Positions 54,894 through 63,660 of a stretch of DNA of 64,000 bases are shown here, in pieces. The notes under the pieces are model-generated. The model ran no database searches. It was not told the origin of the DNA and saw nothing but the letters and a program-made list of their open reading frames with translations. The position numbers were made by a program, and so were the translations under genes. Position 1 is the stretch's first letter, and each line of letters begins with the position of its first letter. Source of the stretch: Actinobacteria bacterium OK074 (GTDB lineage Bacteria > Actinomycetota > Actinomycetes > Streptomycetales > Streptomycetaceae); assembly GCA_001298575.1 (NCBI GenBank), contig LJCV01000263.1, positions 1-64,000 on the forward strand. Direction: 5' to 3'.

Positions 54894-56072
54894 ATGCCGT
54901 CGCGCGCGCTGCCGTATCCGCTGTTCGACGCGGACAACCACCTGTACGAGACGGAGGAGGCACTCACCCGCTTCCTGCCGAAGCAGTACGCGAGCGCGAT
55001 CCAGTACGTGCAGGTCAACGGCCGTACGAAGATCGCGATTCGTGGTCAGATCAGTGACTACATCCCCAACCCCACCTTCGAGGTGGTCGCCCGGCCGGGC
55101 GCGTGGGAGGACTACTTCCGCAACGGCAACCCGGACGGCAAGTCCCACCGGGAGCTGTTCGGCGAGCCGATGCGGTCGATCCCCGCGTTCCGCGAGCCCG
55201 GGCCCCGCCTGGAGCTGATGGACGACCTGGGCATCCAGCAGACGCTGATGTTCCCGACACTGGCCAGCCTGGTCGAGGAACGCATGCGCGACGACCCGGA
55301 GCTGATCCACGTCGTCGTCCACTCGCTCAACCAGTGGCTGCACGAAACCTGGCAGTTCAACTACAAGGACCGCATCTACACCACGCCCGTGATCAGCCTG
55401 CCGATCCTCGACAAGGCCATCGCCGAACTGGAGTGGTGCCTGGAGCGCGGGGCCCGCGCCATCCTCGTACGGCCCGCGCCGGTGCCCGGCTTCGGCGGGC
55501 CGCGCTCCTTCGCGCTGCCGGAGTTCGACCCGTTCTGGAAGATCGTCGAGGAGAACAAGGTGCTGGTCGCCATGCACTCCTCCGACAGCGGCTACGCCCG
55601 CTACTCCAGCGACTGGGAGGGCAGGTCCCAGGAGATGACGCCGTTCCAGGCGCAGGTCTTCCGGATGATGTCCGAGTGGCGCCCGGTCACCGACGCGGTC
55701 GCCTCCTGGGCCTGCCACGGCGCGCTGTTCCGCTTCCCCGAACTGCGCATCGCCGTCATCGAGAACGGCTCCTCCTGGCTCGTGCCGCTCCTCGACCAGC
55801 TGGCCGAGGTGTACAAGAAGCAGCCCAGGGGGTTCCTCGGCAACCCGGTCGAGGAGGTCAAGAAGCGGATCCACATCAGCCCGTTCTGGGAGGAGGACAT
55901 GGCCGCCCTCTCCAGGATCGTGGGCGTGGAGCGCGTGCTGTTCGGCTCCGACTACCCCCACCCCGAGGGCCTCGCCGACCCGGTCAGCTACATCGACGCG
56001 ATCAAGGGCATGCCGGAGTCCGACCAGGCCAAGATCATGGGCGGCAACCTCGCCCGGCTGATCGCCCCATGA
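54894..56072 (+). CDS. Amidohydrolase_2-type metal-dependent hydrolase/decarboxylase
   Basis: A 392-residue TIM-barrel protein of the ACMSD-like (amidohydrolase_2) group. Opens with YPLFDADNHLYE (metal-binding segment), has His in VLVAMHSSDSG, WACHGALF, and the Asp in VLFGSDYPHPEG. Members decarboxylate or hydrolyse ring-cleavage acids. ATG at 54894 with GAAGGAGG. Coupled to the next ligase by ATGA. Confidence 0.88.
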   Translation: MPSRALPYPLFDADNHLYETEEALTRFLPKQYASAIQYVQVNGRTKIAIRGQISDYIPNPTFEVVARPGAWEDYFRNGNPDGKSHRELFGEPMRSIPAFREPGPRLELMDDLGIQQTLMFPTLASLVEERMRDDPELIHVVVHSLNQWLHETWQFNYKDRIYTTPVISLPILDKAIAELEWCLERGARAILVRPAPVPGFGGPRSFALPEFDPFWKIVEENKVLVAMHSSDSGYARYSSDWEGRSQEMTPFQAQVFRMMSEWRPVTDAVASWACHGALFRFPELRIAVIENGSSWLVPLLDQLAEVYKKQPRGFLGNPVEEVKKRIHISPFWEEDMAALSRIVGVERVLFGSDYPHPEGLADPVSYIDAIKGMPESDQAKIMGGNLARLIAP

Positions 56073-57514
56073 CCACCGGGCACGGCCGGGCGTGGGAGAC
56101 CATCCCGGAGATGGTGCTCAGCTCGGCCGACCGCTTCGGGGACGCCGAGGCGGTCGTGGACGGGCCGCTGCGGCTGACCTTCGCCCAGCTCGTCGAGCGG
56201 GTACGGACGGCGGCCGGCGCCTTCGCGGCGGCGGGGATCGAACCGGGCGACCGGGTCGCGATCTGGGCGCCCAACTCCGCCGAGTGGATCGTCGCCGCCT
56301 TCGGTCTGCTGACCGCGGGCGGTGTCCTCGTGCCGGTCAACACCCGGTTCAAGGCGGCGGAGGCGCACGACATCATCGTGCGCAGCGGGGCGAAGCTCGT
56401 CCTGGCCCAGCCGGGCTTCCTCGGCCTGGACTTCGCCCCGCCGCCGGGCGTGCCCGTGTTCGGCCTCAAGTCCGGCTTCCTGGACAGCGGTTCGCCCACC
56501 GAGCGCAAGGTGGCCGGGGACGACCTGAGCGACATCGTGTTCACCTCGGGCACCACCGGCCGCCCCAAGGGCGTCATGATGACGCACGCACAGACCCTGC
56601 GGCTGTACGCGGAGTGGTGCGACCTGGCCCGGGTGCGGGAGGGCGACCGCTATCTGATCGTCAACCCGTTCTTCCACATCTTCGGCTTCAAGGCGGGCTG
56701 CGTCGCCTCTCTGATCCGCGGCATGACGATCCTGCCGGTGCCCGTCTTCGACGTCGGCCACGTGCTCGACCTGGTGGAACGCGAGCAGGTCACCGTCCTG
56801 CCCGGCCCGCCCACCCTCTACCACTCCCTGCTGGCCGCCCGGGGCAGCCGCGACCTGTCCTCGCTGCGCGTCGCGGTGACCGGGGCCGCCGACATCCCCG
56901 TCGAACTGATCCGCCGGGTCACCACCGAACTCCCCTTCCAGTCCGTCATGACGGGCTACGGCCTCACCGAGGCGGGCACGGTCACCGCCTCCCGCCCGGG
57001 CGACTCCTTCGAGTCCATCGCCACCACCGTCGGCACCCCCTGCGACGGCGTCGAGATCCGCACCGCGCCCGACGGCGAGATCCTCGTCCGCGGCTACAGC
57101 GTCATGCGCGGCTACCTCGACGACCCCGCCGCCACCGCCGAGGCGATCGACGCGGACGGCTGGCTGCACACCGGCGACCTCGGCACCCTCGACGACCGCG
57201 GGCACCTGCGCGTCGTCGGCCGCAAGAAGGACATGTTCATCGTCGGCGGCTTCAACGCCTACCCGGCCGAGATCGAGGGCTTCCTCATCGAGCACCCGGC
57301 GGTCGCCCAGGCCGCCGTGATCGGCGTCCCCGACGAACGCCTCGGGCAGGTCGGCCGGGCCTTCGTGGTCCGCCAAAGCCCGCTCACCGAAGCCGAGTTG
57401 ATCGAGTGGAGCCGCGAGCGCATGGCCGGCTTCAAGGTGCCCCGGTCCGTGCGGTTCCTGGACGCGCTGCCGCTGAACGCCACCGGAAAGGTCATGAAGG
57501 ACCTCCTGCGATGA
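56069..57514 (+). CDS. Acyl-CoA synthetase, FadD3-like
   Basis: A 481-residue ANL enzyme: VFTSGTTGRPKGVMMTH, TGYGLTEAGTVTASR, WLHTGDLGTLDDRGHLRVVG, NATGKVMKDLLR at the end. The short total length and the opening TIPEMVLSSADRFGDAEA resemble FadD3, which activates the last bicyclic steroid fragment (HIP). This is resemblance by eye, not proof. Coupled on both sides by ATGA overlaps, immediately before the mutase. Confidence 0.87.
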   Translation: MTTGHGRAWETIPEMVLSSADRFGDAEAVVDGPLRLTFAQLVERVRTAAGAFAAAGIEPGDRVAIWAPNSAEWIVAAFGLLTAGGVLVPVNTRFKAAEAHDIIVRSGAKLVLAQPGFLGLDFAPPPGVPVFGLKSGFLDSGSPTERKVAGDDLSDIVFTSGTTGRPKGVMMTHAQTLRLYAEWCDLARVREGDRYLIVNPFFHIFGFKAGCVASLIRGMTILPVPVFDVGHVLDLVEREQVTVLPGPPTLYHSLLAARGSRDLSSLRVAVTGAADIPVELIRRVTTELPFQSVMTGYGLTEAGTVTASRPGDSFESIATTVGTPCDGVEIRTAPDGEILVRGYSVMRGYLDDPAATAEAIDADGWLHTGDLGTLDDRGHLRVVGRKKDMFIVGGFNAYPAEIEGFLIEHPAVAQAAVIGVPDERLGQVGRAFVVRQSPLTEAELIEWSRERMAGFKVPRSVRFLDALPLNATGKVMKDLLR

Positions 57515-59118
57515 CACCTCCTCCCAGCCCTCCCGCCCGTGACGACCACCTCTCCCGCACCGCCTCCGGCATCCCCGTGAAGCCGGTCTACGGCCCCGAG
57601 GACCGCAAGGGCGAGCCACCGGCGCCCGGTACCTACCCCTTCACCCGCGGCAACTTCCCCACCGGCTACCGCGGCCGGCAGTGGACGCTGCGCCAGTACT
57701 CCGGCTTCGGCACCGCCGAGGAGTCCAACCGCCGCTACCGCTACCTCCTCGACCAGGGCGGCACCGGCCTGTCCGTCGCGCTCGACCTGCCCACCCAGTG
57801 CGGCTACGACTCCGACGACCCCGAGGTGAGCGAGGAGGTCGGCCGGGTCGGCGTCGCCGTCGACACCCTCGCCGACGCCGAGATCCTCTTCGACGGCATC
57901 CCGCTGGACCGCATCAGCACCAGCTTCACCATCAACGGCACCGCGGCCATCCTGCTCGCCTTCTACGTCGCCGCCGCCGAACGCAGCGGTGTCCCGCGCG
58001 CCAAGCTCACCGGCACGATCCAGAACGACATCCTCAAGGAGTACGCCTCCAGGGGGACCTGGATCTGGCCCGCGCAGCCCTCGCTGCGGCTCATCGCCGA
58101 CACCATCGAGTTCTGCGCGGCCGAGGTGCCCCGCTTCAACGCGATCTCGGTGGCGGGCTCCCACTTCCGCGACGCGGGCGCCAACGCCGTCCAGGAGATG
58201 GCGTTCACCCTCGCCGACGGCGTCACCTACTGCGACACCGTGCTCGAACGCGGCCGGATGACGATCGACCAGTTCGCCCCGCAGATCTCCTTCTTCTTCT
58301 ACACGCACGGCGATTTCTTCGAGGAGATCGCCAAGTACCGTGCCGGGCGCAGGCGTTGGGCGACCATCGTGCGCGAACGGTACGGGGCCGCCGGCGACAA
58401 GGCGGCCATGTTCCGCTTCGGCTGCGTGGCCGGCGGGGCCTCGCTGTACGCGCCGCAGGCCCAGAACAACACCGTCCGGGTGGCCTACGAGGCGCTCGCC
58501 TCCGTGCTCGGCGGCGTCCAGTCGATGTTCACGGCCGCCTGGGACGAACCGTTCGCGCTGCCCAGCGAGGAGTCCGCGACGCTCGCGCTGCGCACCCAGC
58601 AGGTCCTCGCGCACGAGACGGGCGTCGCCCGGGTCGCCGACCCGCTCGGCGGCTCCTACTTCGTGGAGGCCCTCACCGACGCCACCGAGGAACGCATCGT
58701 CGAGATCATGGACGACCTCGAACGCTACGGCGGCATGGTCCGCGCCATCGAGGACGGCTACCTCCAGACCCTCATCGCCGACGAGGCATACCAGCTGCAC
58801 CGCGAGGTCGAGGCGGGCACCCGGCCGGTGGTCGGCGTCAACCGCTTCGTCTCCGACGAGCCCCAACCCGACCTGGAAATGTACGAGTTGGACGCCGACG
58901 GCCGCGACCGGCAGCTCAAGCGGCTCGCCGACGTCAAGGCCACCCGGGACACCGCCGTCGTCCGCGAACAGCTCGCGCGGCTGGCGCGGGCCGCCGAAGG
59001 GACCGACAACCTCATGCCGATCCTGATCGACTGCGCCAATGCCTACTGCACGGTCGGCGAGATGGTGACCGCGCTCAAGGCGGTCTGGGGCGAGTTCCAG
59101 CAGCCGGTGGTGTTCTGA
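57511..59118 (+). CDS. B12-dependent acyl-CoA mutase, large subunit
   Basis: A 535-residue mutase large subunit without its own B12 domain. Aligning by eye with methylmalonyl-CoA mutase gives constant spacing: Y63 for Y89, R181 for R207, H218 for H244, F49 for Y75. The Tyr/Arg pair is the marker for carboxylated substrates, whereas isobutyryl-CoA mutases have Phe/Gln. The flanks differ strongly (RGNFPTGYRGRQW; YASRGTWIWPA), so this is not a standard Mcm. It likely rearranges a branched dicarboxylyl-CoA. Its stop overlaps the small subunit's ATG (TGATG). Confidence 0.88.
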   Translation: MTPPPSPPARDDHLSRTASGIPVKPVYGPEDRKGEPPAPGTYPFTRGNFPTGYRGRQWTLRQYSGFGTAEESNRRYRYLLDQGGTGLSVALDLPTQCGYDSDDPEVSEEVGRVGVAVDTLADAEILFDGIPLDRISTSFTINGTAAILLAFYVAAAERSGVPRAKLTGTIQNDILKEYASRGTWIWPAQPSLRLIADTIEFCAAEVPRFNAISVAGSHFRDAGANAVQEMAFTLADGVTYCDTVLERGRMTIDQFAPQISFFFYTHGDFFEEIAKYRAGRRRWATIVRERYGAAGDKAAMFRFGCVAGGASLYAPQAQNNTVRVAYEALASVLGGVQSMFTAAWDEPFALPSEESATLALRTQQVLAHETGVARVADPLGGSYFVEALTDATEERIVEIMDDLERYGGMVRAIEDGYLQTLIADEAYQLHREVEAGTRPVVGVNRFVSDEPQPDLEMYELDADGRDRQLKRLADVKATRDTAVVREQLARLARAAEGTDNLMPILIDCANAYCTVGEMVTALKAVWGEFQQPVVF

Positions 59119-59519
59119 TGGGCGCCGCCCGCATCCTGGTCGCCAAGCCCGGGCTCGACGGGCACGACCGCGGGGCCAAGATCGTCGCGCGGACCCTGCG
59201 CGACGCGGGCTTCGAGGTGGTCTTCACCGGCATCCGGCAGCGCGTCGACGACATCGTGGCCATCGCCGTGCAGGAGGACGTGGCCGTGGTCGGCCTCAGC
59301 ATCCTCTCCGGCGCCCATCTCGCCCTCAGCAGGCGGGTGATCGAGGGGCTGCGCGCCGCCGGGGCCGAGGACATCGCCGTCGTCGTGGGCGGCACCATCC
59401 CGCCCGCCGACGTGGCCCGGCTGACGGCCGCGGGCGCCGCCGCGGTCTTCCCCACCGGCACCGCCCTCGACACCATCGTCGCCGAGGTCCGCGCCCTGAC
59501 AGCCGTGACCGCGCCATGA
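59118..59519 (+). CDS. B12-binding small subunit of the acyl-CoA mutase
   Basis: A 133-residue cobalamin-binding domain: KPGLDGHDRGAK carries the D-x-H-x-x-G motif with the lower ligand H16; later GLSILSGAHL and VVVGGTIPPADV complete the Rossmann-like fold. Translationally coupled to the large subunit. The two-subunit split is that of isobutyryl-type and 2-hydroxyisobutyryl mutases, while the large subunit has methylmalonyl-type residues. Confidence 0.93.
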   Translation: MGAARILVAKPGLDGHDRGAKIVARTLRDAGFEVVFTGIRQRVDDIVAIAVQEDVAVVGLSILSGAHLALSRRVIEGLRAAGAEDIAVVVGGTIPPADVARLTAAGAAAVFPTGTALDTIVAEVRALTAVTAP

Positions 59520-59550
59520 GGCGGCAGAACCCCGAGAACCTGGAGGCAGC

Positions 59551-60507
59551 GTGCGGATCGGAGTGATGGTCGGGCCCGAGCGGGGGGACGCCACCCGCAA
59601 GGCCACGCGGATGGCCGACGACGTGATCTGGGCCGAGAAGGCGGGCTTCGACACCGTGTGGGTGCCGCAGATCCCCACCGACTTCGACGCGCTCACCGCG
59701 GTCGCGCTGACCGGCGCCCGCACCGAACGCATCGAACTGGGTACCGCCGTCGTCCCGTTGCAGGCCCAGCACCCCATCGCGCTGGCCCGGCAGGCCATTT
59801 CGGCGCAGGCGGCGGCAAACGGCCGCCTGGCGCTGGGACTTGGCCCCTCCCACCACTGGATCGTCCGGGACATGCTGGGGCTGCCGTACGAGAAACCGGC
59901 CGCCTACACCCGCGACTACCTGGACGTCCTGGACGCCGCGTTCGGCGGCTCCGGTCAAGTCGACGTCGAGAACGGCACGTTCACCGTCCACAACCCGCTC
60001 ACCCTCGCGCCCGTCGCCCCGCTGCCCGTGCTGCTGGCCGCGCTCGGCCCGGTCATGCTGCGGCTCGCGGGGGAGCGGGCCGACGGCACCGTCCTGTGGA
60101 TGGCCGACGAACGCGCGGTCGCCGAACACGTCGTCCCCCGCATCACCAAGGCCGCCGAGGAGGCCGGGCGCCCCGCCCCGCGGATCGTCGCGGGCATCCC
60201 GGTCTGCCTGTGCGCCCCCTCCCGGGTCGCCGAGGCCCGCGAGCGCGCCAACCGGATCCTCGGCGAGGCCGAGATCTCGCCCAACTACCAACGCGTGCTG
60301 GAGTACGGCGACGCCCGCGACATCGGCGACATCTGCGCCGCGGGCGACGAGGAGGCCATCGCGGCCCGCTTCCGCCGCTTCGCGGACGCCGGGGTCACCG
60401 ACCTGTCCGTACGGCTGCTGCCCATCGGCGACAACCGCGACGAACTGGTCGCCTCCAAGTACCGCACCCGGGACATGCTCGCCCAACTGGCCGCGGAGCT
60501 GCGATGA
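59551..60507 (+). CDS. LLM-class flavin (probably F420)-dependent oxidoreductase
   Basis: A 318-residue luciferase-like TIM barrel: MRIGVMVGPERG, WAEKAGFDTVWVPQIPTDFD, IELGTAVVPLQAQHPIALAR, LALGLGPSHHWIV. These match F420-dependent LLM enzymes common in actinobacteria. GTG at 59551 with CTGGAGG. May reduce a double bond, oxidise an alcohol or insert oxygen. Coupled to the next gene by ATGA. Confidence 0.88.
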   Translation: MRIGVMVGPERGDATRKATRMADDVIWAEKAGFDTVWVPQIPTDFDALTAVALTGARTERIELGTAVVPLQAQHPIALARQAISAQAAANGRLALGLGPSHHWIVRDMLGLPYEKPAAYTRDYLDVLDAAFGGSGQVDVENGTFTVHNPLTLAPVAPLPVLLAALGPVMLRLAGERADGTVLWMADERAVAEHVVPRITKAAEEAGRPAPRIVAGIPVCLCAPSRVAEARERANRILGEAEISPNYQRVLEYGDARDIGDICAAGDEEAIAARFRRFADAGVTDLSVRLLPIGDNRDELVASKYRTRDMLAQLAAELR

Positions 60508-61547
60508 CCGCCGGACCGCTCGCGGGCATCCGGATCCTGGAGGTCGGTCACATGCTGGCGGGCCCCTACGCCACCATGATGCTCGCCGACCTGGGCGCCG
60601 AGGTCACCAAGATCGAACCGCCCGGCGGCGACATCTCGCGCCAAGTGGGCGACGCGTACTTCGCCAGCCTCAACCGGGGCAAACGCAGCGTCCGGCTGGA
60701 CCTGACGACCGAGGCGGGACAGGAGCGCCTCGGTGAACTGGTCGGCGGCGCCCACGCGTTGCTGGTCAACCTCAAACCGTCCGCGATCCACCGCCTCGGC
60801 CTCACCTACGAGGCCCTGAAGCGGTGGAACGAGCAGATCGTGTGCGTCGCGCTCACCGGCTACGGGCTGGCCGCGGGCGACGCACCGGCCTTCGACTACG
60901 TCGTCCAGGCGGCCGTCGGGGTCGCCGCCCTCACCGGCGACCCGGACGGACCCCCCGCCCTGCCCGGCTACTCCGCGGCCGACAACTCCACCGGCCTGAC
61001 AGCCGCGTTGGGCCTGCTCGCGCAGATCGTGTCCGGACGCGGCGGCCAGGTCGAGGTCTGCCTGCGGGACGTGATGCTCTCCCAGCTCAACTACCGTGCC
61101 TCCGCCTACCTGAACGAGGGCACCGAACCGCGCCGCCTCCCGCTGGGCGCCCACTCGTACTACGTGCCGGCCCAGCTGTTCCCCACCGCCGAGGGCCACC
61201 TGGCGCTGTTCGTCACGCACGACGGCTTCTGGAAGTCCTTCGCCGCCGAGGCGGACGTCGAGGGCTTCGAGGGCTTCCCCACGATGGCCGAACGCGCCTC
61301 CCACCGCGACGAGGTCCTCGCCGCGGTCACGAAGGCCCTCGCCGCCGACACCGCCACCGGCTGGGAGGCCCGCCTGCGCCCGCTCGGCGTCCCGGCCGCC
61401 GCCGTCCGCACCCTGCCGGAGGCGCTGCGCGCGACCCCGGAGGCGGTGGTGACGGCGGGGGAGTACCGGCTGGTGGCCTCGCCGGTGCGGGTCGCGGGGT
61501 ACGAGCCGGAGTACGGGCCGCCGCCGGGGCTGGGCGAGCACGGCTAG
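60504..61547 (+). CDS. CaiB/BaiF family III CoA-transferase, second copy
   Basis: A 347-residue CoA-transferase: LAGIRILEVGHMLAGPYATM, LGAEVTKIEPPGGDISRQVG, catalytic Asp in APAFDYVVQAAVG. Shorter than the protein at 42479 and only distantly similar. Last gene of the island's rightward operon; a terminator follows. Probably handles CoA transfer to or from the mutase product, by position. Confidence 0.9.
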   Translation: MTAGPLAGIRILEVGHMLAGPYATMMLADLGAEVTKIEPPGGDISRQVGDAYFASLNRGKRSVRLDLTTEAGQERLGELVGGAHALLVNLKPSAIHRLGLTYEALKRWNEQIVCVALTGYGLAAGDAPAFDYVVQAAVGVAALTGDPDGPPALPGYSAADNSTGLTAALGLLAQIVSGRGGQVEVCLRDVMLSQLNYRASAYLNEGTEPRRLPLGAHSYYVPAQLFPTAEGHLALFVTHDGFWKSFAAEADVEGFEGFPTMAERASHRDEVLAAVTKALAADTATGWEARLRPLGVPAAAVRTLPEALRATPEAVVTAGEYRLVASPVRVAGYEPEYGPPPGLGEHG

Positions 61548-61549
61548 AG

Positions 61550-61583
61550 CTCCGATGGATCGTTTGGAACTCCGACGGATCGT
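61550..61583. repeat. Short direct repeat after the island
   Basis: CTCCGATGGATCGT (61550-61563) and CTCCGACGGATCGT (61570-61583), 13 of 14 bases identical, 20-bp period, between convergent genes. Possibly a binding site or chance. Confidence 0.35.
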
Positions 61584-61595
61584 CAAACAGCATGT

Positions 61596-61622
61596 GGCTC
61601 CCGGCAGTTGGTGCCGGGAGCC
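61596..61622. terminator. 11-bp hairpin, convergent terminator
   Basis: GGCTCCCGGCA (61596-61606) pairs with TGCCGGGAGCC (61612-61622) over GTTGG, between the CaiB gene and the esterase gene. Confidence 0.8.
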
Positions 61623-61646
61623 GCACGCGTACGTGCCGATTGCCGG

Positions 61647-63410
61647 CTACGCCTTGCCCTTGCTGACCACCCACTTGCCGCCGACCCAGTTGCCGACCGT
61701 CTCGTAACCGGAGCGGAAGGAACCGAGCCGGTTCAGCGTCAGGTTCGCCTCGGCGCTCGACTTGACCGGGGTGTAGCTGCCCGCCTCGTCGGACGGGCCG
61801 CCCGTGGTGTTCTTGGCGTAGTACGGGAACGGGTAGACCGGCCGCGTGGCGGTCGTGTTCCCGCCGCTGTCGACCGACGTGGTCGTCAGGCTGTCCGGGG
61901 CGGTGCCCCTGGTGACCCAGTCGGTGATCGCGCTCAGCGCGTCGAAGGTGTCCGGGCCCTGGCCGCCGCCGCAGTGCGCGACACCCGGCAGCAGGAACAG
62001 CCGGGCGAAGTCGGAGGTCGCCGCCGCGCCGCCCATCACCTTCCGCACCGCCTTGTAGTACGCCATGGTGCCGACCGCCGGGATGTGCTGGTCGCCCAGC
62101 CCGTGCCACAGGATCAGCTTGCCGCCCGCCTTCTTGAACGCCCGCAGGTCCGGGTCGGTGGCGTCATACACGCCCTCGTTGGGCGCCATGATCTTCTTGA
62201 AGTACGCGGCGGTGAACTTCACGTCCTTGTAGGTCAGTTGGGGCTGCGGGCGGTCGAAGACCTGGTAGCGGAGGGTCTCCCGGACGAAGCTGATGTCGCC
62301 GGAGGCGCCGGAGGCGGTGGCCGGGGTGATGATTCCGGCCCAGTTCAGCTCGGAGCCGCGCAACTGGTAGCCCGGGTAGAGGAGTTGGCCGTGCTCGTCG
62401 GTCGGGCCCGCGTAGATGCGGCGCAGGGTGGTGACCTGGTCCGCGGTCAGGCAGTAGTCGCCCGCGGTCGAGGTCTGCCCCGCCGCGCACTGGATGGTGG
62501 CCGGGTCCCAGGTGCAGCTCAGCGGGTCGGCGATGATCCTGTCGGCGGGGGCGCCGCAGCCCTTGAGCACGGCCGCGTGCAGGGCGGGCAGGTCGGCGTT
62601 GGTGATCGTGGCCGGGCCGCCGTCGAGGTACACGGACTGGGCGGTCCAGGCGTGCGAGAAGGTGTTCAGCGCGGTGAAGTTGTTGGCCGGGGCGCCCGCG
62701 ACGATGCCGTCGAAGTCGGTCGGGTAGCGCTGCGCCTCGGTGAGCGCCTGGTGGCCGCCCTGGGAGCAGCCGTCGAAGTAGGAGTGGGTGGCGGCCTGCC
62801 CGTAGAACCGCTGGACGATCGCCTTCGCGGCCCGGGCCAGCAGATGGTCGGACTTGTAGCCGAAGTCGGCGCGCAGGGTGGGGTCGGTGGAGAACAGACC
62901 GCCGCCCTGGGAGTGGCCCTCGTCGCTGGAGGCCACGGCGAAGGCGCCGGTCGTCAGCGGGACGCAGCCGGTGGACGCGGGGGCGCTGCCGACGTTCACG
63001 CTGCCGCACAGGCCGCCGCAGCCGACCTGGAGGTAGTTGGCCTGCCAGCCGGTCTGGGGCAGCCGGAGTTCGAAGTGGATCTGCGGGGCGATCACGCCCT
63101 TGACGTCACAGGCGGCCCAGTCGCCGAGCGTGTTGTCGGCCGCGGCCAGCACGGTCGCCGAACCGACCTCGAAGGGCACGTCCGGGACGGCGCTCGCCAG
63201 GTCCAGGGACGCGACGGAGGCGCAGGAGACCGCCGGTGCGATGCCGGACGTCGTGCTCGCGGCCGGGACGGCGGTGGTGCCGGTCGCGGCCGAGGACTGG
63301 GCGTCACCGGCGAGCGCCAGGCTCGTACCGGTGACCAGCGCGAGGACGGCGGCGAGCGGCGCCAGGAAGGCGGCGGGCCACCGGCGACACCTTCTGGGAA
63401 GCGTGGGCAT
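61647..63410 (-). CDS. Secreted tannase/feruloyl-esterase family hydrolase
   Basis: A 587-residue exported esterase. Signal peptide (~1-35, FLAPLAAVLALVTGTSLALA). Nucleophile in YFDGCSQGGHQALTEA, Asp in LWHGLGDQHIP and His in LPGVAHCGGG; the Cys next to Ser and the Cys next to His are the disulfide pair typical of this family (CS-D-HC). A calcium-loop-like region lies between. Probably releases ferulic, gallic or similar acids from plant polymers. ATG at 63410; monocistronic. Confidence 0.88.
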   Translation of the reverse strand: MPTLPRRCRRWPAAFLAPLAAVLALVTGTSLALAGDAQSSAATGTTAVPAASTTSGIAPAVSCASVASLDLASAVPDVPFEVGSATVLAAADNTLGDWAACDVKGVIAPQIHFELRLPQTGWQANYLQVGCGGLCGSVNVGSAPASTGCVPLTTGAFAVASSDEGHSQGGGLFSTDPTLRADFGYKSDHLLARAAKAIVQRFYGQAATHSYFDGCSQGGHQALTEAQRYPTDFDGIVAGAPANNFTALNTFSHAWTAQSVYLDGGPATITNADLPALHAAVLKGCGAPADRIIADPLSCTWDPATIQCAAGQTSTAGDYCLTADQVTTLRRIYAGPTDEHGQLLYPGYQLRGSELNWAGIITPATASGASGDISFVRETLRYQVFDRPQPQLTYKDVKFTAAYFKKIMAPNEGVYDATDPDLRAFKKAGGKLILWHGLGDQHIPAVGTMAYYKAVRKVMGGAAATSDFARLFLLPGVAHCGGGQGPDTFDALSAITDWVTRGTAPDSLTTTSVDSGGNTTATRPVYPFPYYAKNTTGGPSDEAGSYTPVKSSAEANLTLNRLGSFRSGYETVGNWVGGKWVVSKGKA

Positions 63411-63660
63411 GCTCGGGCTCCGTTCGATCGTCGTCTCGGGACACGTGCGGCTCAGCCGGCCCGGCGGGACCCGACTGGGGGAGCGGGATGTGCGAGGAGC
63501 GGGGGCGTACGAGTGCGCGGTGGTACGGCGAAGGAACGTAGCCCGGCGGCATCCGGGGCACAAGACATGTCGACGAGATTGTTGACGATTTGGTCGGAGA
63601 TTGGGTCGAATGGGGGGCGTGCGGTTCTGGCCAAAAGCCGGGCGTTCGGCTGGCCTTGGA

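Noticed and set aside
28941..61547. Assignment of the island to cholesterol catabolism (KstR/KstR2 regulon)
   Set aside because: No meta-cleavage enzyme, ketosteroid dehydrogenase or mce genes, and the dyad GAGAAT-N3-ATTCTC differs from the known KstR-type palindrome. Only the chemistry is similar.
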